34,560 nucleotides of DNA from Candidatus Binataceae bacterium (GTDB lineage Bacteria; Desulfobacterota; Binatia; Binatales; Binataceae), in NCBI GenBank assembly GCA_035500095.1, contig DATJXN010000022.1, positions 1-34,560 on the forward strand, written 5' to 3'. A program made the translations under genes and the position numbers. The notes below the pieces were generated by a model that had not been told where the DNA came from, did no database searches, and saw only the letters and a list, made by a program, of their open reading frames with translations. Within the stretch, counting starts at the first letter, position 1. Each line of letters opens with the position of its first letter. Shown piece by piece: positions 9,267 through 16,708 of the stretch.

Positions 9267-10400
9267 ATGCGCTGGAAGCGACTGCGGGCGATCGCCCGCA
9301 AGGAAATCATCCAGGTCGTGCGCGACTGGCGCAGCCTGGTGATTATCGCCTTGATGCCGATCGTGATGACGCTGCTGTACGGCTACGGCGTTACGCTCGA
9401 TATCAAGCACATTCCGATGTACGTCTTCGACCGCGAGGGCAGTCAGCGCAGCCAGGCTTTGCTCAAGGGATTTCAGGCTTCCGAGTATTTTCGTATCGTC
9501 AAGGTGGTTCACGACTATCCCGACGTCGTCCGCGGCATCAATTCGGGACGCTGTAAGTTTGCGCTGATCATACCTCACGATTTCTCAAAGCGTCTCGCCG
9601 AGGGCGCGACAGTCGGCGTACAGGCGCTGATCGACGCCAGTGACGACAACACCGCCAACATCATCATCGGTTACAGCGACGGGGTTGTCAGCCGATTCTC
9701 CGAGCAGGTCCAGATCGAATGGCTCGAGCGCCAGGGGATCACCAACATCGATCCGCCGCTGTCGGTCGACGCGCGGACATGGTTCAACGAGGACCTGGAA
9801 AGCCGCGCCTTTATCCTGCCGGGTGTAATCGCGCTCGTGATGGCGGTAATCGGGACGTTCCTCACCGCGCTCACGATCGCGCGCGAATGGGAGCGCGGCA
9901 CGATGGAGCAGCTGGTCTCGACGCCGGTCACGCCGCTCGAACTCGTGCTCGGCAAGCTGATTCCTTATTTCGGGATCGGCATGGCCGCCACCGCGATGTG
10001 CGCGGGACTCAGCACCTTATGGTTCGAGGTTCCGCTGCGGGGCCATCTGACGACGCTGTTTGGCGCGTCCGCGCTCTTTCTGTCGGTCGTGCTCGCCCTG
10101 GGTTTCTGGATCTCGGTCCTGGCGCGCTCGCAGCTCGTCGCGAGCCAGGTGGCGATGGTGGCGACCTTCATGCCGGCGTTCCTGCTCTCGGGCTTCATCT
10201 TCCCGCTCGACCAGATGCCGGCGCAGATCAGATTTGTGAGCTACTTCGTGCCGGCCAGGTACTACGACACGATTCTCAAAGGGGTGTTTCTGAAGGGCGT
10301 CGGCGTCGGCGAGCTGCAGTTCAATTTTCTGGCGCTGGCGGGTTTCGCTTTCCTGATCGCGAGCGTCGCGGTGCTGAGCTTCCGCAAACGGATCGATTAG
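9267..10400 (+). CDS. ABC-2 type permease (YbhS/YbhR-like)
   Basis: 377 residues starting two bases after the second ATPase. It has one transmembrane helix near residues 24-42, a periplasmic domain of about 140 residues, then five helices in the C-terminal half. The cytoplasmic coupling motif AREWERGTMEQLVSTPV after the second helix is characteristic of the family. It forms the membrane channel with the permease downstream, and the two proteins have identical length. The same layout occurs in the YbhS/YbhR drug exporters. Confidence 0.9.
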   Translation: MRWKRLRAIARKEIIQVVRDWRSLVIIALMPIVMTLLYGYGVTLDIKHIPMYVFDREGSQRSQALLKGFQASEYFRIVKVVHDYPDVVRGINSGRCKFALIIPHDFSKRLAEGATVGVQALIDASDDNTANIIIGYSDGVVSRFSEQVQIEWLERQGITNIDPPLSVDARTWFNEDLESRAFILPGVIALVMAVIGTFLTALTIAREWERGTMEQLVSTPVTPLELVLGKLIPYFGIGMAATAMCAGLSTLWFEVPLRGHLTTLFGASALFLSVVLALGFWISVLARSQLVASQVAMVATFMPAFLLSGFIFPLDQMPAQIRFVSYFVPARYYDTILKGVFLKGVGVGELQFNFLALAGFAFLIASVAVLSFRKRID

Positions 10401-10413
10401 AGCGGGGCGGGCG

Positions 10414-11547
10414 ATGCTTGGCAGGCTGCGGCAGATGCTGGTCAAGGAATTCATCCAGCTCCTGCGCGATCCCAAGGCGCGGTTCGTGCTGTTTGCACCA
10501 GCGCTTATCCAGATGATGGTGTTTGGTTACGCGGCGACCTTCGAAGTGCGCCACGTGCCAACTGCGGTGCTCGACCTCGACCATAGCCAGGAGAGCCGGG
10601 AGTTGATCGCTCGCTTTGCCGCGAGTCCCTACTTCGACATCCGTTACCGCCTCCAGCGCCGTGAGGAGATACGCACGCTTATCGACGCGAGCGACGTCTA
10701 CCTTGCGATCGAAATTCATCCGGGCTTCGCGGAGCTGCTGCGCAAGGGGCGTACGGCCCCGCTGCAGGTGATCCTGGATGGCACCAACTCCAACACGGCG
10801 CTCATCGCCTATGGCTACGTGTCGCGCATCGCGGAAACCTTCGCGCAGGATCAATTGCGCGACCGGCTGAATCGCACCGACCCCGGCCTGGTCGCCGTGG
10901 TGCCTGGCGTCGTGCTCGAACCGCGGCCCTGGTTCAACGCTGACCTGCTCAGCCGGTGGTTTATCGTGCCGGGCCTTATCGGCAGCATCGTGCTGCTCAC
11001 CGTGGTGCAGCTCACGGCGTTCGCCGTGGTCAGGGAGCGCGAGCTGGGGACCTTCGAGCAGATCATGGTCACGCCGATCAAACGGTCGGAGTTCATCCTG
11101 GGCAAGACGGTGCCCTTTTTCCTGGTTGGACTCGCCGACACGGCGGTGGTGGCGACGGTGGGCACGCTGTGGTTCGGCGTGCCCTTCCGCGGCAGCGCGC
11201 CGCTGCTGCTGCTGGGGGCCGCGCTGTTCCTGCTCAGCATGCTCGGCATCGGGCTGCTGATTTCGACCTCCGCGACGACTCAGCAGCAGGCGATGGTGAC
11301 CGGCTTCTTTGTCGTGATGCCGTCGATCACCCTATCCGGGCTCGGAACGCCGGTGAGTTCGATGCCGCCGGCGCTGCAGTGGATTTGCGAGTTCAACCCG
11401 CTGAGCCACTTCCTGGTGGTCCTGCGCGGCCTCTATCTGAAGGGTGTGGGCCTCGGCGTGTTGTGGCCGAACATGCTGGCGATGGCGCTGATCGGAGCGG
11501 CGCTGCTCGCCTTCACCACGACCAGGCTGCGCAAATCGCTTGACTAG
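10414..11547 (+). CDS. ABC-2 type permease, partner of the preceding one
   Basis: 377 residues, 13 bases after the first permease. One N-terminal helix (KARFVLFAPALIQMMVFGYA), a periplasmic domain, and five C-terminal helices. The coupling motif is VRERELGTFEQIMVTPI. It is a diverged paralogue of the upstream permease, so the exporter is a heterodimer. Its TAG stop overlaps by two bases the TAG of the regulator on the other strand, leaving no room for a terminator between the convergent genes. Confidence 0.9.
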   Translation: MLGRLRQMLVKEFIQLLRDPKARFVLFAPALIQMMVFGYAATFEVRHVPTAVLDLDHSQESRELIARFAASPYFDIRYRLQRREEIRTLIDASDVYLAIEIHPGFAELLRKGRTAPLQVILDGTNSNTALIAYGYVSRIAETFAQDQLRDRLNRTDPGLVAVVPGVVLEPRPWFNADLLSRWFIVPGLIGSIVLLTVVQLTAFAVVRERELGTFEQIMVTPIKRSEFILGKTVPFFLVGLADTAVVATVGTLWFGVPFRGSAPLLLLGAALFLLSMLGIGLLISTSATTQQQAMVTGFFVVMPSITLSGLGTPVSSMPPALQWICEFNPLSHFLVVLRGLYLKGVGLGVLWPNMLAMALIGAALLAFTTTRLRKSLD

Positions 11548-12926
11548 CGGATGCTGTGTTTGTTGAGCAGGCGATGGAGCGTCTTGCGATCGACGCCGGC
11601 CTTGCGCGCGGCCTGCGATACGTTGCCGCCCTCGCGCCGCAACAGTTCGGCGACGTAGGCGGACTCGAGGTCGCTTATCCAACGCTCCTTGGCCTCTTTC
11701 AGGGTGAGCTTGCTCGCGGTATCGGCGGCGGGTGGACGCGCCGATGGCGCCGGCGCCACGGTCCTCAGATGAGCGGGCAAATCGGCAAGCGTGATCATCT
11801 CGCCTTCGGTCAGAGCGCAAGCTCGCTCGACCACGTTCTGCAGTTCGCGCACATTGCCCGGCCACGAATACGTCTCCAGCGCCGCCATCGCTTCGGGCTC
11901 GAAGCCCCGTGGCGCGGCCGTATCGCGGCGAGCGAATTTCGCAAGAAAGCTCATGGCCAGCAGCTCGACGTCGCCCGGACGCTCGCGCAGCGGCGGGAGC
12001 GCGATGTCGATGACCGCGATGCGGTAGTAGAGATCCTCGCGGAACGCGCCTCCCTTCACCAATTCGCGCAGGTCGCGGTTGGTGGCGCAGACCACGCGAA
12101 TATCGACGTCGATTGGCCGCGTGCCGCCGACCCGTCGAATTTGCCGCTCCTGGAGCGCGCGCAGGAACTTGACCTGCAGGCCCAGCGGCAGCTCGCCAAG
12201 CTCGTCCAGAAAAAGGGTGCCGCGATTGGCCATTTCGACGAGCCCCTGCTTCGCGGCGATCGCCCCGGTAAACGCTCCCTTCTCATGGCCGAAGAGCTCC
12301 GACTCGAGCAGATTCTCCGGCAGCGAGGCGCAATCGACCGCGACGAAGGGCTGCGCCGCGCGTGGGCTATTGGCACGGACCGCTCGCGCGATCAGCTCTT
12401 TTCCGGTCCCCGACTCGCCCAGCACCAGGATATTGGCGTCGGAGCGCGCCGCCTTGCGCACCAGCTCCAACACCTGCTGCAGCGCGTTGCTGCGCCCGAT
12501 GATGTTTTCAAAGCCGACAATCCCTAGTTGTTCGCGCAATTGGAGGATCTCGTTTTGCTGCCGCCGCCAGGTCAGCGCGCGCTCGACCGCGAGCTTGAGC
12601 TGATCGATGGAAAACGGCTTAGCAATAAAGTCAAAGGCGCCGGCCTTGACCGCCGCCACCGCGGATTCCAGCGTCGCATGCGCGGTGAGCATCAGGACCG
12701 GGATTTGCGAATCGACCTCCTTCGCCCTCCGCAGCATCTCCATCCCATCCATCTCCGGCATGCGCAAATCGGTGAGCAGCAGATCGGGCCGCTCCGAGGC
12801 AAGCAAGGTCAAAGCTTCTCGCGCGTCATTGCTTGTGAAGCACTGGTAGCCGGCCGAGCCGAGGGCGCGGCGGCAGGTTTCGGTCATATCCGGTTCGTCG
12901 TCGACGATGAGTATGCGCTGCACCAT
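11544..12926 (-). CDS. NtrC-type sigma-54 response regulator (receiver, AAA+, Fis HTH)
   Basis: 460 residues. The receiver (1-120) has D9-D10, phospho-acceptor D53, T81 and K103. The AAA+ domain has Walker A GESGTGKE (170-177), an intact GAFTGA loop (217-222), Walker B FLDE (239-242) and YSWPGNVRELQN. The C-terminal Fis-type HTH reads GGNVSQAARKAGVDRKTLHRLL. On phosphorylation such proteins oligomerise at enhancer sites and open RpoN promoters. The membrane kinase at 4319 is the nearest candidate kinase, though it is 7 kb away. Its own promoter is not evident: no good -24/-12 element lies at 12927-13080 on the minus strand. It is the best candidate to drive the sigma-54 promoters around it. 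Confidence 0.93.
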   Translation of the reverse strand: MVQRILIVDDEPDMTETCRRALGSAGYQCFTSNDAREALTLLASERPDLLLTDLRMPEMDGMEMLRRAKEVDSQIPVLMLTAHATLESAVAAVKAGAFDFIAKPFSIDQLKLAVERALTWRRQQNEILQLREQLGIVGFENIIGRSNALQQVLELVRKAARSDANILVLGESGTGKELIARAVRANSPRAAQPFVAVDCASLPENLLESELFGHEKGAFTGAIAAKQGLVEMANRGTLFLDELGELPLGLQVKFLRALQERQIRRVGGTRPIDVDIRVVCATNRDLRELVKGGAFREDLYYRIAVIDIALPPLRERPGDVELLAMSFLAKFARRDTAAPRGFEPEAMAALETYSWPGNVRELQNVVERACALTEGEMITLADLPAHLRTVAPAPSARPPAADTASKLTLKEAKERWISDLESAYVAELLRREGGNVSQAARKAGVDRKTLHRLLNKHSIR

Positions 12927-13079
12927 TTTCGATTATGCCAACACCGCGCAGTCCGGTCCACGCAGGCCGGAGCGGCCGGACCGCGGGGTGATCGCGGGTC
13001 ATGCGGGCTGGGCGCGGCGAATGTACGATGTTATGGTCCGGCAAAAGACAGGGAAATTTTTGCGGAGGCGACCGCGGCT

Positions 13080-13538
13080 ATGGCTTTTCCTTATGGCAAA
13101 ATAATGTGTCCCGTCGATTTCACCGAGAACTCCCTCGTTGCTCTGGACCGGGCCGCTGAAATCGCCCGGCACTTCGGCGCAAAGCTTATCCTGGTACATG
13201 CGGTCCCACTGGTCGCACAGGTCGGAAACTTTCCGATGCCCGCAAGCGTCTATGCGGAGCAGGAGAAGACCGCCAAGGCCAGGCTGGCCGAGATCGCCGG
13301 ACAAAAACTCGGCGACCTCGGGTACGAGTCGATCGTCTTCATCGGCGACGTCGTCGGCGGCATCCTGCAAGCCGTTGTTCAATTCAAGCCGGACCTGCTG
13401 GTGATGGCTACTCACGGGCGCGGCGCGGTCGCACATTTTTTTCTTGGAAGCGTGGCCGAAGCCGTGGTGCGCAAAGCCGAGTGTCCGGTTCTGACCGTTC
13501 GAAATCCGGGGCCGGCTTCGCACTCGGCCAAGGGCTGA
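13080..13538 (+). CDS. universal stress protein, UspA family
   Basis: 152 residues. The chosen ATG at 13080 gives the typical UspA start (YGKIMCPVDFTENSLVAL), with a GGAGG 11 bases upstream. The long open frame further upstream is antisense to the regulator gene. The core is ILVHAV, then a C-terminal nucleotide-binding segment LLVMATHGRGAVAHFFLGSVAE. The usual Gly after GRG (GRGG or GRTG) is Ala here, so ATP binding may be weakened. Family members are induced in growth arrest and low oxygen. It is divergent from the NtrC-type regulator and upstream of hsp20. I found no sigma-54 element with correct spacing before it. Confidence 0.88.
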   Translation: MAFPYGKIMCPVDFTENSLVALDRAAEIARHFGAKLILVHAVPLVAQVGNFPMPASVYAEQEKTAKARLAEIAGQKLGDLGYESIVFIGDVVGGILQAVVQFKPDLLVMATHGRGAVAHFFLGSVAEAVVRKAECPVLTVRNPGPASHSAKG

Positions 13539-13597
13539 CGACTCGCGGCTATACTGTGGCCGGTCGCGTCACCAAAAATTAGCGGGGTGAAAAAAGA

Positions 13598-13614
13598 TGT
13601 CGCCTTTGGCGACA
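13598..13614. promoter_or_regulatory. perfect 7-base inverted repeat: enhancer site or minus-strand terminator
   Basis: TGTCGCC-TTT-GGCGACA. Its centre lies about 73 bases upstream of the predicted hsp20 transcription start, a usual distance for the binding site of a sigma-54 activator. Read on the minus strand, the hairpin is followed by ATC and a run of T (complement of 13590-13595), like an intrinsic terminator, but no minus-strand gene ends here. On the plus strand no T run follows, so it is a poor terminator for uspA. Confidence 0.5.
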
Positions 13615-13652
13615 GTACTCGCCTATAATCAATGTTTCAGCGCGCTCCTGGA

Positions 13653-13668
13653 TGGCACTCACCTTGCT
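13653..13668 (+). promoter_or_regulatory. sigma-54 -24/-12 promoter of hsp20
   Basis: TGGCACTCACCTTGCT matches TGGCAC and TTGCT with the required 10 bases between GG and GC. The predicted start is near 13679, giving a 59-base leader that carries AAGGAGG before ATG 13738. Confidence 0.8.
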
Positions 13669-13737
13669 CCCGCTTAGAATTAAGTCGTGCCGTAGAAGCT
13701 TGGTAAAGCGAAACCGGGCAGAAAGGAGGGCAGGACC

Positions 13738-14235
13738 ATGGTACCGCCGGAGAAATGGAACCCGTCGCGCGACCTGGAGCGATTCAGGCATGAAGTCGAC
13801 GACCTGCTCGAAAAATTTGGCCTCGAGCGCGGCACGTTTCGCAAGGACTGGGAATCTTCCGGCGCGCTTCGACCGGCGGTGGAATCATACGTCGAGGGTG
13901 ATAAGTTCGTTGTCAGGATGGAACTGCCTGGTATCGACCCGCAGCAGATTGCTATCAAGGTCACGGGTGGGGTCCTCACCGTGAAGGGCTCGCGTGAGCA
14001 AAAAACCGAGACCAGGAAAAGCAACTTCTATCGGCGCGAGATCCGTTACGGATCATTCGAACGGTCGATTTCGCTGCCGGAGGGAGTCAAAGCCGACGAC
14101 CTCAAGGCCACCTATCGCGACGGCATTCTCGAGTTGACCGCGGCGATGCCCAAAGAAGCGGTGCCTAAAGAGGTCAAGGTCCAGATCGAAGGCCACGGCG
14201 AAAAAAAGGACAACGGCGCCAAAAAGACCGCTTGA
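13738..14235 (+). CDS. small heat-shock protein, Hsp20/alpha-crystallin family
   Basis: 165 residues. The start is fixed by AAGGAGG nine bases upstream of ATG 13738. A helical N-terminal arm (DLERFRHEVDDLLEKFG) precedes the alpha-crystallin domain (about 48-145), which contains MELPGIDPQQIAI, GVLTVKGSRE, FERSISLPEGV and the family signature A-T-Y-R-D-G-I-L-E-L. A Lys-rich tail follows. Members hold unfolding proteins in an ATP-independent way. The presence of a sigma-54 promoter, rather than a heat-shock sigma site or CIRCE element, suggests induction by the same signal as the efflux operon. BCAM0308 follows after 86 bases and may be co-transcribed. Confidence 0.95.
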   Translation: MVPPEKWNPSRDLERFRHEVDDLLEKFGLERGTFRKDWESSGALRPAVESYVEGDKFVVRMELPGIDPQQIAIKVTGGVLTVKGSREQKTETRKSNFYRREIRYGSFERSISLPEGVKADDLKATYRDGILELTAAMPKEAVPKEVKVQIEGHGEKKDNGAKKTA

Positions 14236-14273
14236 ACCCGCAGCCAAGTCGCCCAACGAGATGCTCGAGCGGC

Positions 14274-14298
14274 GTGGTTCTGACTGCAATCTAACCAC
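14274..14298. repeat. short inverted repeat between hsp20 and the zinc-protein gene
   Basis: GTGGTT (14274-14279) and AACCAC (14293-14298) are perfect inverted arms around a 13-base loop. No T run follows, so it is not a convincing terminator. It may be chance or a weak mRNA hairpin. Confidence 0.25.
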
Positions 14299-14321
14299 TA
14301 CAGGGAAATAACCGGAACGTT

Positions 14322-14915
14322 ATGCGGAACTCACCTGGCAATGCCACCAAACAATCCCGCGGGCTTATTCGGAGTCTCAATCGCAGCGCCGCCCGCGACG
14401 ACAAAAGTCCCCAGGTCGTCAGAAAGACGGCTCAGCCGAAGGAGGCCACCGTGTGCGCGCGATGCGGCGCGCTGTACCTCCGCAAGACCTGGCGCCATGA
14501 CCATAAATTGACTGACGAGTTACTGGAGCGGCGTGTATGGGGATTCTGTCCGGCCTGTGACGAAGTCAGCCAGCAGGAAGGTCAGGGACGGCTCATCATC
14601 CGCGGAAGCGGAATAGCCGGCAACCGCGCCCTCATCCGCAGCCGGATGGAGAACGTCGCCAGCAGAGCGATGGCGACCCAGCCCGAGCGGCGGATCGTTT
14701 CGATCGATGCGATCGAAGCCAAAGGTGAAAAGTCGATCGAGGTGCTGACGACCTCGCAGAAGTTGACCCACCGGATCGCACACGAGCTGAAGAAGCTCTT
14801 CGGCGGACGGACCTCCTACAACTGGAGCGACGACGGCACCCTGTTCGCCACCTGGGAGTTCGAGCAGCGAAAGCCGAAGACGGCGAAAGCGAAGCAACGC
14901 CGTAAGAGCCGCTGA
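14322..14915 (+). CDS. BCAM0308 family zinc-binding protein
   Basis: 197 residues. A basic N-terminal 40 residues leads to a probable zinc site of two CxxC pairs: C45-C48 (CARCGA) and C76-C79 (CPACDE). The following alpha/beta part (GRLIIRGSGIAGNRALIRSRMENVA, then ERRIVSIDAIEAKG, then a C-terminal WEF strand) matches the BCAM0308 family. That family takes its name from a Burkholderia cenocepacia gene in the low-oxygen-activated locus; its biochemical role is unknown. The RSRMEN/RRIVSIDAI layout resembles nucleic-acid- or ribosome-associated zinc proteins, which is only a suggestion. It follows hsp20 and converges on the MgtC-like gene with 14 bases between stop codons. Confidence 0.75.
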   Translation: MRNSPGNATKQSRGLIRSLNRSAARDDKSPQVVRKTAQPKEATVCARCGALYLRKTWRHDHKLTDELLERRVWGFCPACDEVSQQEGQGRLIIRGSGIAGNRALIRSRMENVASRAMATQPERRIVSIDAIEAKGEKSIEVLTTSQKLTHRIAHELKKLFGGRTSYNWSDDGTLFATWEFEQRKPKTAKAKQRRKSR

Positions 14916-14929
14916 CCGCGATCACGCGT

Positions 14930-16204
14930 TCACCGGGCCAACAGCAAAAGTCCTGCGGCGCCGCCGGCAAAGGCGGCCCCCACCGTCGCGATCACACGCC
15001 AACCCAACCGCACGTTGCCAACACTGACAGCTATGAGCGGCTTTAGAAGTGTGTTCGTCGCGGCTGCCAACAGCACCGCGTCCGCAGCTGCGCCGATCGG
15101 CAACTGGCCCTGGCTAACCATCGACGCGCACGAGAGGTTTATCGCGTCGACATCCACCAGACCGGCCAGGATGGCCAGTATGTAGATCCCTTTATATCCC
15201 AGCTCCTGATTCGCGCCCTGCGCCAGGATCATGGTCACTGCGAGAAACAGGCCGAACTTCAGCGCCAGTCTCAGATCGAGCGGATTACTCGGTTCGTCGC
15301 CCCGTTCGCTCTCAGTCGCCGTTGCGCTGCGGCTCGAAAACCATGCCGCCGCGGCCAGCGTCAGCAAGCCGGCCGACAGCACCGGGATGGCCAGCGCCCG
15401 GGCGAGAGCCAGCGAAACCACGCCAACGACTACCAGAATTCGCGGAAGCATGGTCGCGGTCGCGACTGCCACTGCACCGGCCAGCAGGTCGGCTCTCGCG
15501 CTTTGGTCGTTGGCCCGGCGCGCCACGCTCACGGTGACGGCAGTCGATGAAACGAGGCCGCCGCAAAGCGCGGTCATCAGAAGTCCGCGCCTTTCGCCGA
15601 AGACTCTGATCGCGAAGTAACCGACGTATGAAACCGCGGCCACCAGCACCACCATCCACCACGTCCGATAAGGATTGAAGGCCTGCCACGGACCGAAGCC
15701 GGCGTTGGGCAGCACCGGAAGCAGCACGACAGAAATCAGAAGCAGGCGCAGCGTCGCCAACAGTTCGGACCGCTCGATACGCCGGAGGATGCTGTGAAGC
15801 TCGGGCTTGAAGCCGAGCAGCAACGCCACGACCACCGCGGTCGAGGATGCGACCGTCGTTTCACCCGCGCCTGCGAGCGCTCCCAGGCAAAACGTCAAAA
15901 GCGCGGCGACGAGGCCGGTGATGCTCACGTCCTGGCCGCGCCATGGCTCGCGCGAATAGCCTAACGCCATGAACGCGCTGACTGCCGCCGCAGCTACGGC
16001 CATAACTATCCCGTGCAGCGACCCGCCTACCTGTGCGGTGACGCCGCCCAGAAGTCCGATCAGTCCAAAGGTGCGCAAACCGGCCGCGCGTTGGCCTTCG
16101 GGAAGCTCGCGCCGCTCCCATCCTCGTTCGAGGCCGATCAGGAGCCCGATGGCCAGGGCGACGGCGAGACGTGCGATCAGGCCGTAATTTCCGGGAAGGA
16201 TCAC
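14930..16204 (-). CDS. MgtC/SapB and DUF4010 domain membrane protein
   Basis: 424 residues, almost all membrane. The N-terminal MgtC/SapB part contains LAVALAIGLLIGLERGWERR and RTFGLIGLLGG. The C-terminal part is DUF4010 (GGLVSSTAVTVSVARR, LGYKGIYILAILAGLVDVDAINLS). About 12 hydrophobic segments are visible. MgtC proteins have been tied to survival at low magnesium and to control of F-ATPase, but this two-domain class has no assigned transport substrate. It lies 31 bases after the 54-residue protein and is the probable last gene of the minus-strand operon that begins with the hemerythrin-like gene. Confidence 0.88.
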   Translation of the reverse strand: MILPGNYGLIARLAVALAIGLLIGLERGWERRELPEGQRAAGLRTFGLIGLLGGVTAQVGGSLHGIVMAVAAAAVSAFMALGYSREPWRGQDVSITGLVAALLTFCLGALAGAGETTVASSTAVVVALLLGFKPELHSILRRIERSELLATLRLLLISVVLLPVLPNAGFGPWQAFNPYRTWWMVVLVAAVSYVGYFAIRVFGERRGLLMTALCGGLVSSTAVTVSVARRANDQSARADLLAGAVAVATATMLPRILVVVGVVSLALARALAIPVLSAGLLTLAAAAWFSSRSATATESERGDEPSNPLDLRLALKFGLFLAVTMILAQGANQELGYKGIYILAILAGLVDVDAINLSCASMVSQGQLPIGAAADAVLLAAATNTLLKPLIAVSVGNVRLGWRVIATVGAAFAGGAAGLLLLAR

Positions 16205-16235
16205 GCGGAATCCGATGACTCGCGGCGGCTGCGGT

Positions 16236-16400
16236 TCATCTGTTCAGCGGCATCTGATCGTCGATCCATTGCTCGGCGTCAGCAGAACGCGGAAAATCCA
16301 TCGCCTCGACGGTGTCCTTCCAGAGGATTTCCCACCTGCCGGTGGCGGGGTTTTTCCTGACCGTATAACCCTGGTAGTCGTAGCTCGGGTATTCGCTCAC
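16236..16400 (-). CDS. 54-residue protein of unknown function
   Basis: A short frame from GTG 16400 to TGA 16236-16238 encodes 54 residues: YPSYDYQGYTVRKNPATGRW, then EILWKDTVEAMDFPRSADAE and QWIDDQMPLNR. AAGAGGA lies about ten bases upstream of the start. Composition is strongly protein-like, rich in Tyr/Trp/Asp with balanced charge. The Y-x-V-R-K-N-P-x-T-G-x-W-x-I beta-hairpin and the final SADAEQWIDD helix suggest a compact alpha/beta mini-domain. It sits between the acyl carrier protein (65 bases) and the MgtC-like gene (31 bases) on the same strand, so it is probably translated from the same transcript. No family is recognised. Confidence 0.7.
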   Translation of the reverse strand: MSEYPSYDYQGYTVRKNPATGRWEILWKDTVEAMDFPRSADAEQWIDDQMPLNR

Positions 16401-16465
16401 GTCCGCCAATCCTCTTAAACGCGGCTATCGCAGAAATGGCTATTATCTCGAATAGTCAATCTGGA

Positions 16466-16708
16466 TCATTTGATGCGTGTGCGCAAATACGAGACGCAAC
16501 CGCCTAGAGTCGCCAGTTGCGGATAGTCCGATTCGGGAATATCCACTCCCGTCGTCTCGTGAATCGCAATCATCAGGTTGAGCATGTCCATCGAATCGAG
16601 ATCGATCTGCTCGCGTAAATCGGTCGCCGGATCGATTTCAGACTCGACCTCGGGCGCTATTTTGCCTAACTCCCGCAGGACCATCGCCTTGATTTCGTCG
16701 TCGCTCAC
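16466..16708 (-). CDS. acyl carrier protein
   Basis: 80 residues with the four-helix ACP fold. The phosphopantetheine site is S39 in DLDSMDMLNLM (usually DSL, here DSM). The gene overlaps the E2 stop codon by four bases (ATGA), so it is translationally coupled to a lipoyl-bearing acyltransferase rather than to fatty-acid synthesis genes. It may receive acyl groups made by the neighbouring dehydrogenase or synthetase, or support lipoic acid formation from octanoyl-ACP. Both ideas are inference from context. Confidence 0.9.
   Translation of the reverse strand: MSDDEIKAMVLRELGKIAPEVESEIDPATDLREQIDLDSMDMLNLMIAIHETTGVDIPESDYPQLATLGGCVSYLRTRIK

Noticed and set aside
13050..13063. GGG...TTTTTGC upstream of uspA as a sigma-54 promoter
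   Set aside because: Only nine bases separate GG and GC, and the -24 half lacks TGGC.
12528..13079. 184-codon upstream extension of uspA
   Set aside because: It runs antisense through the receiver domain of the regulator; UspA homology starts only at 13080.
13598..13614. The hairpin as an intrinsic terminator for uspA
   Set aside because: No T run follows on the plus strand; the T run lies on the minus-strand side.
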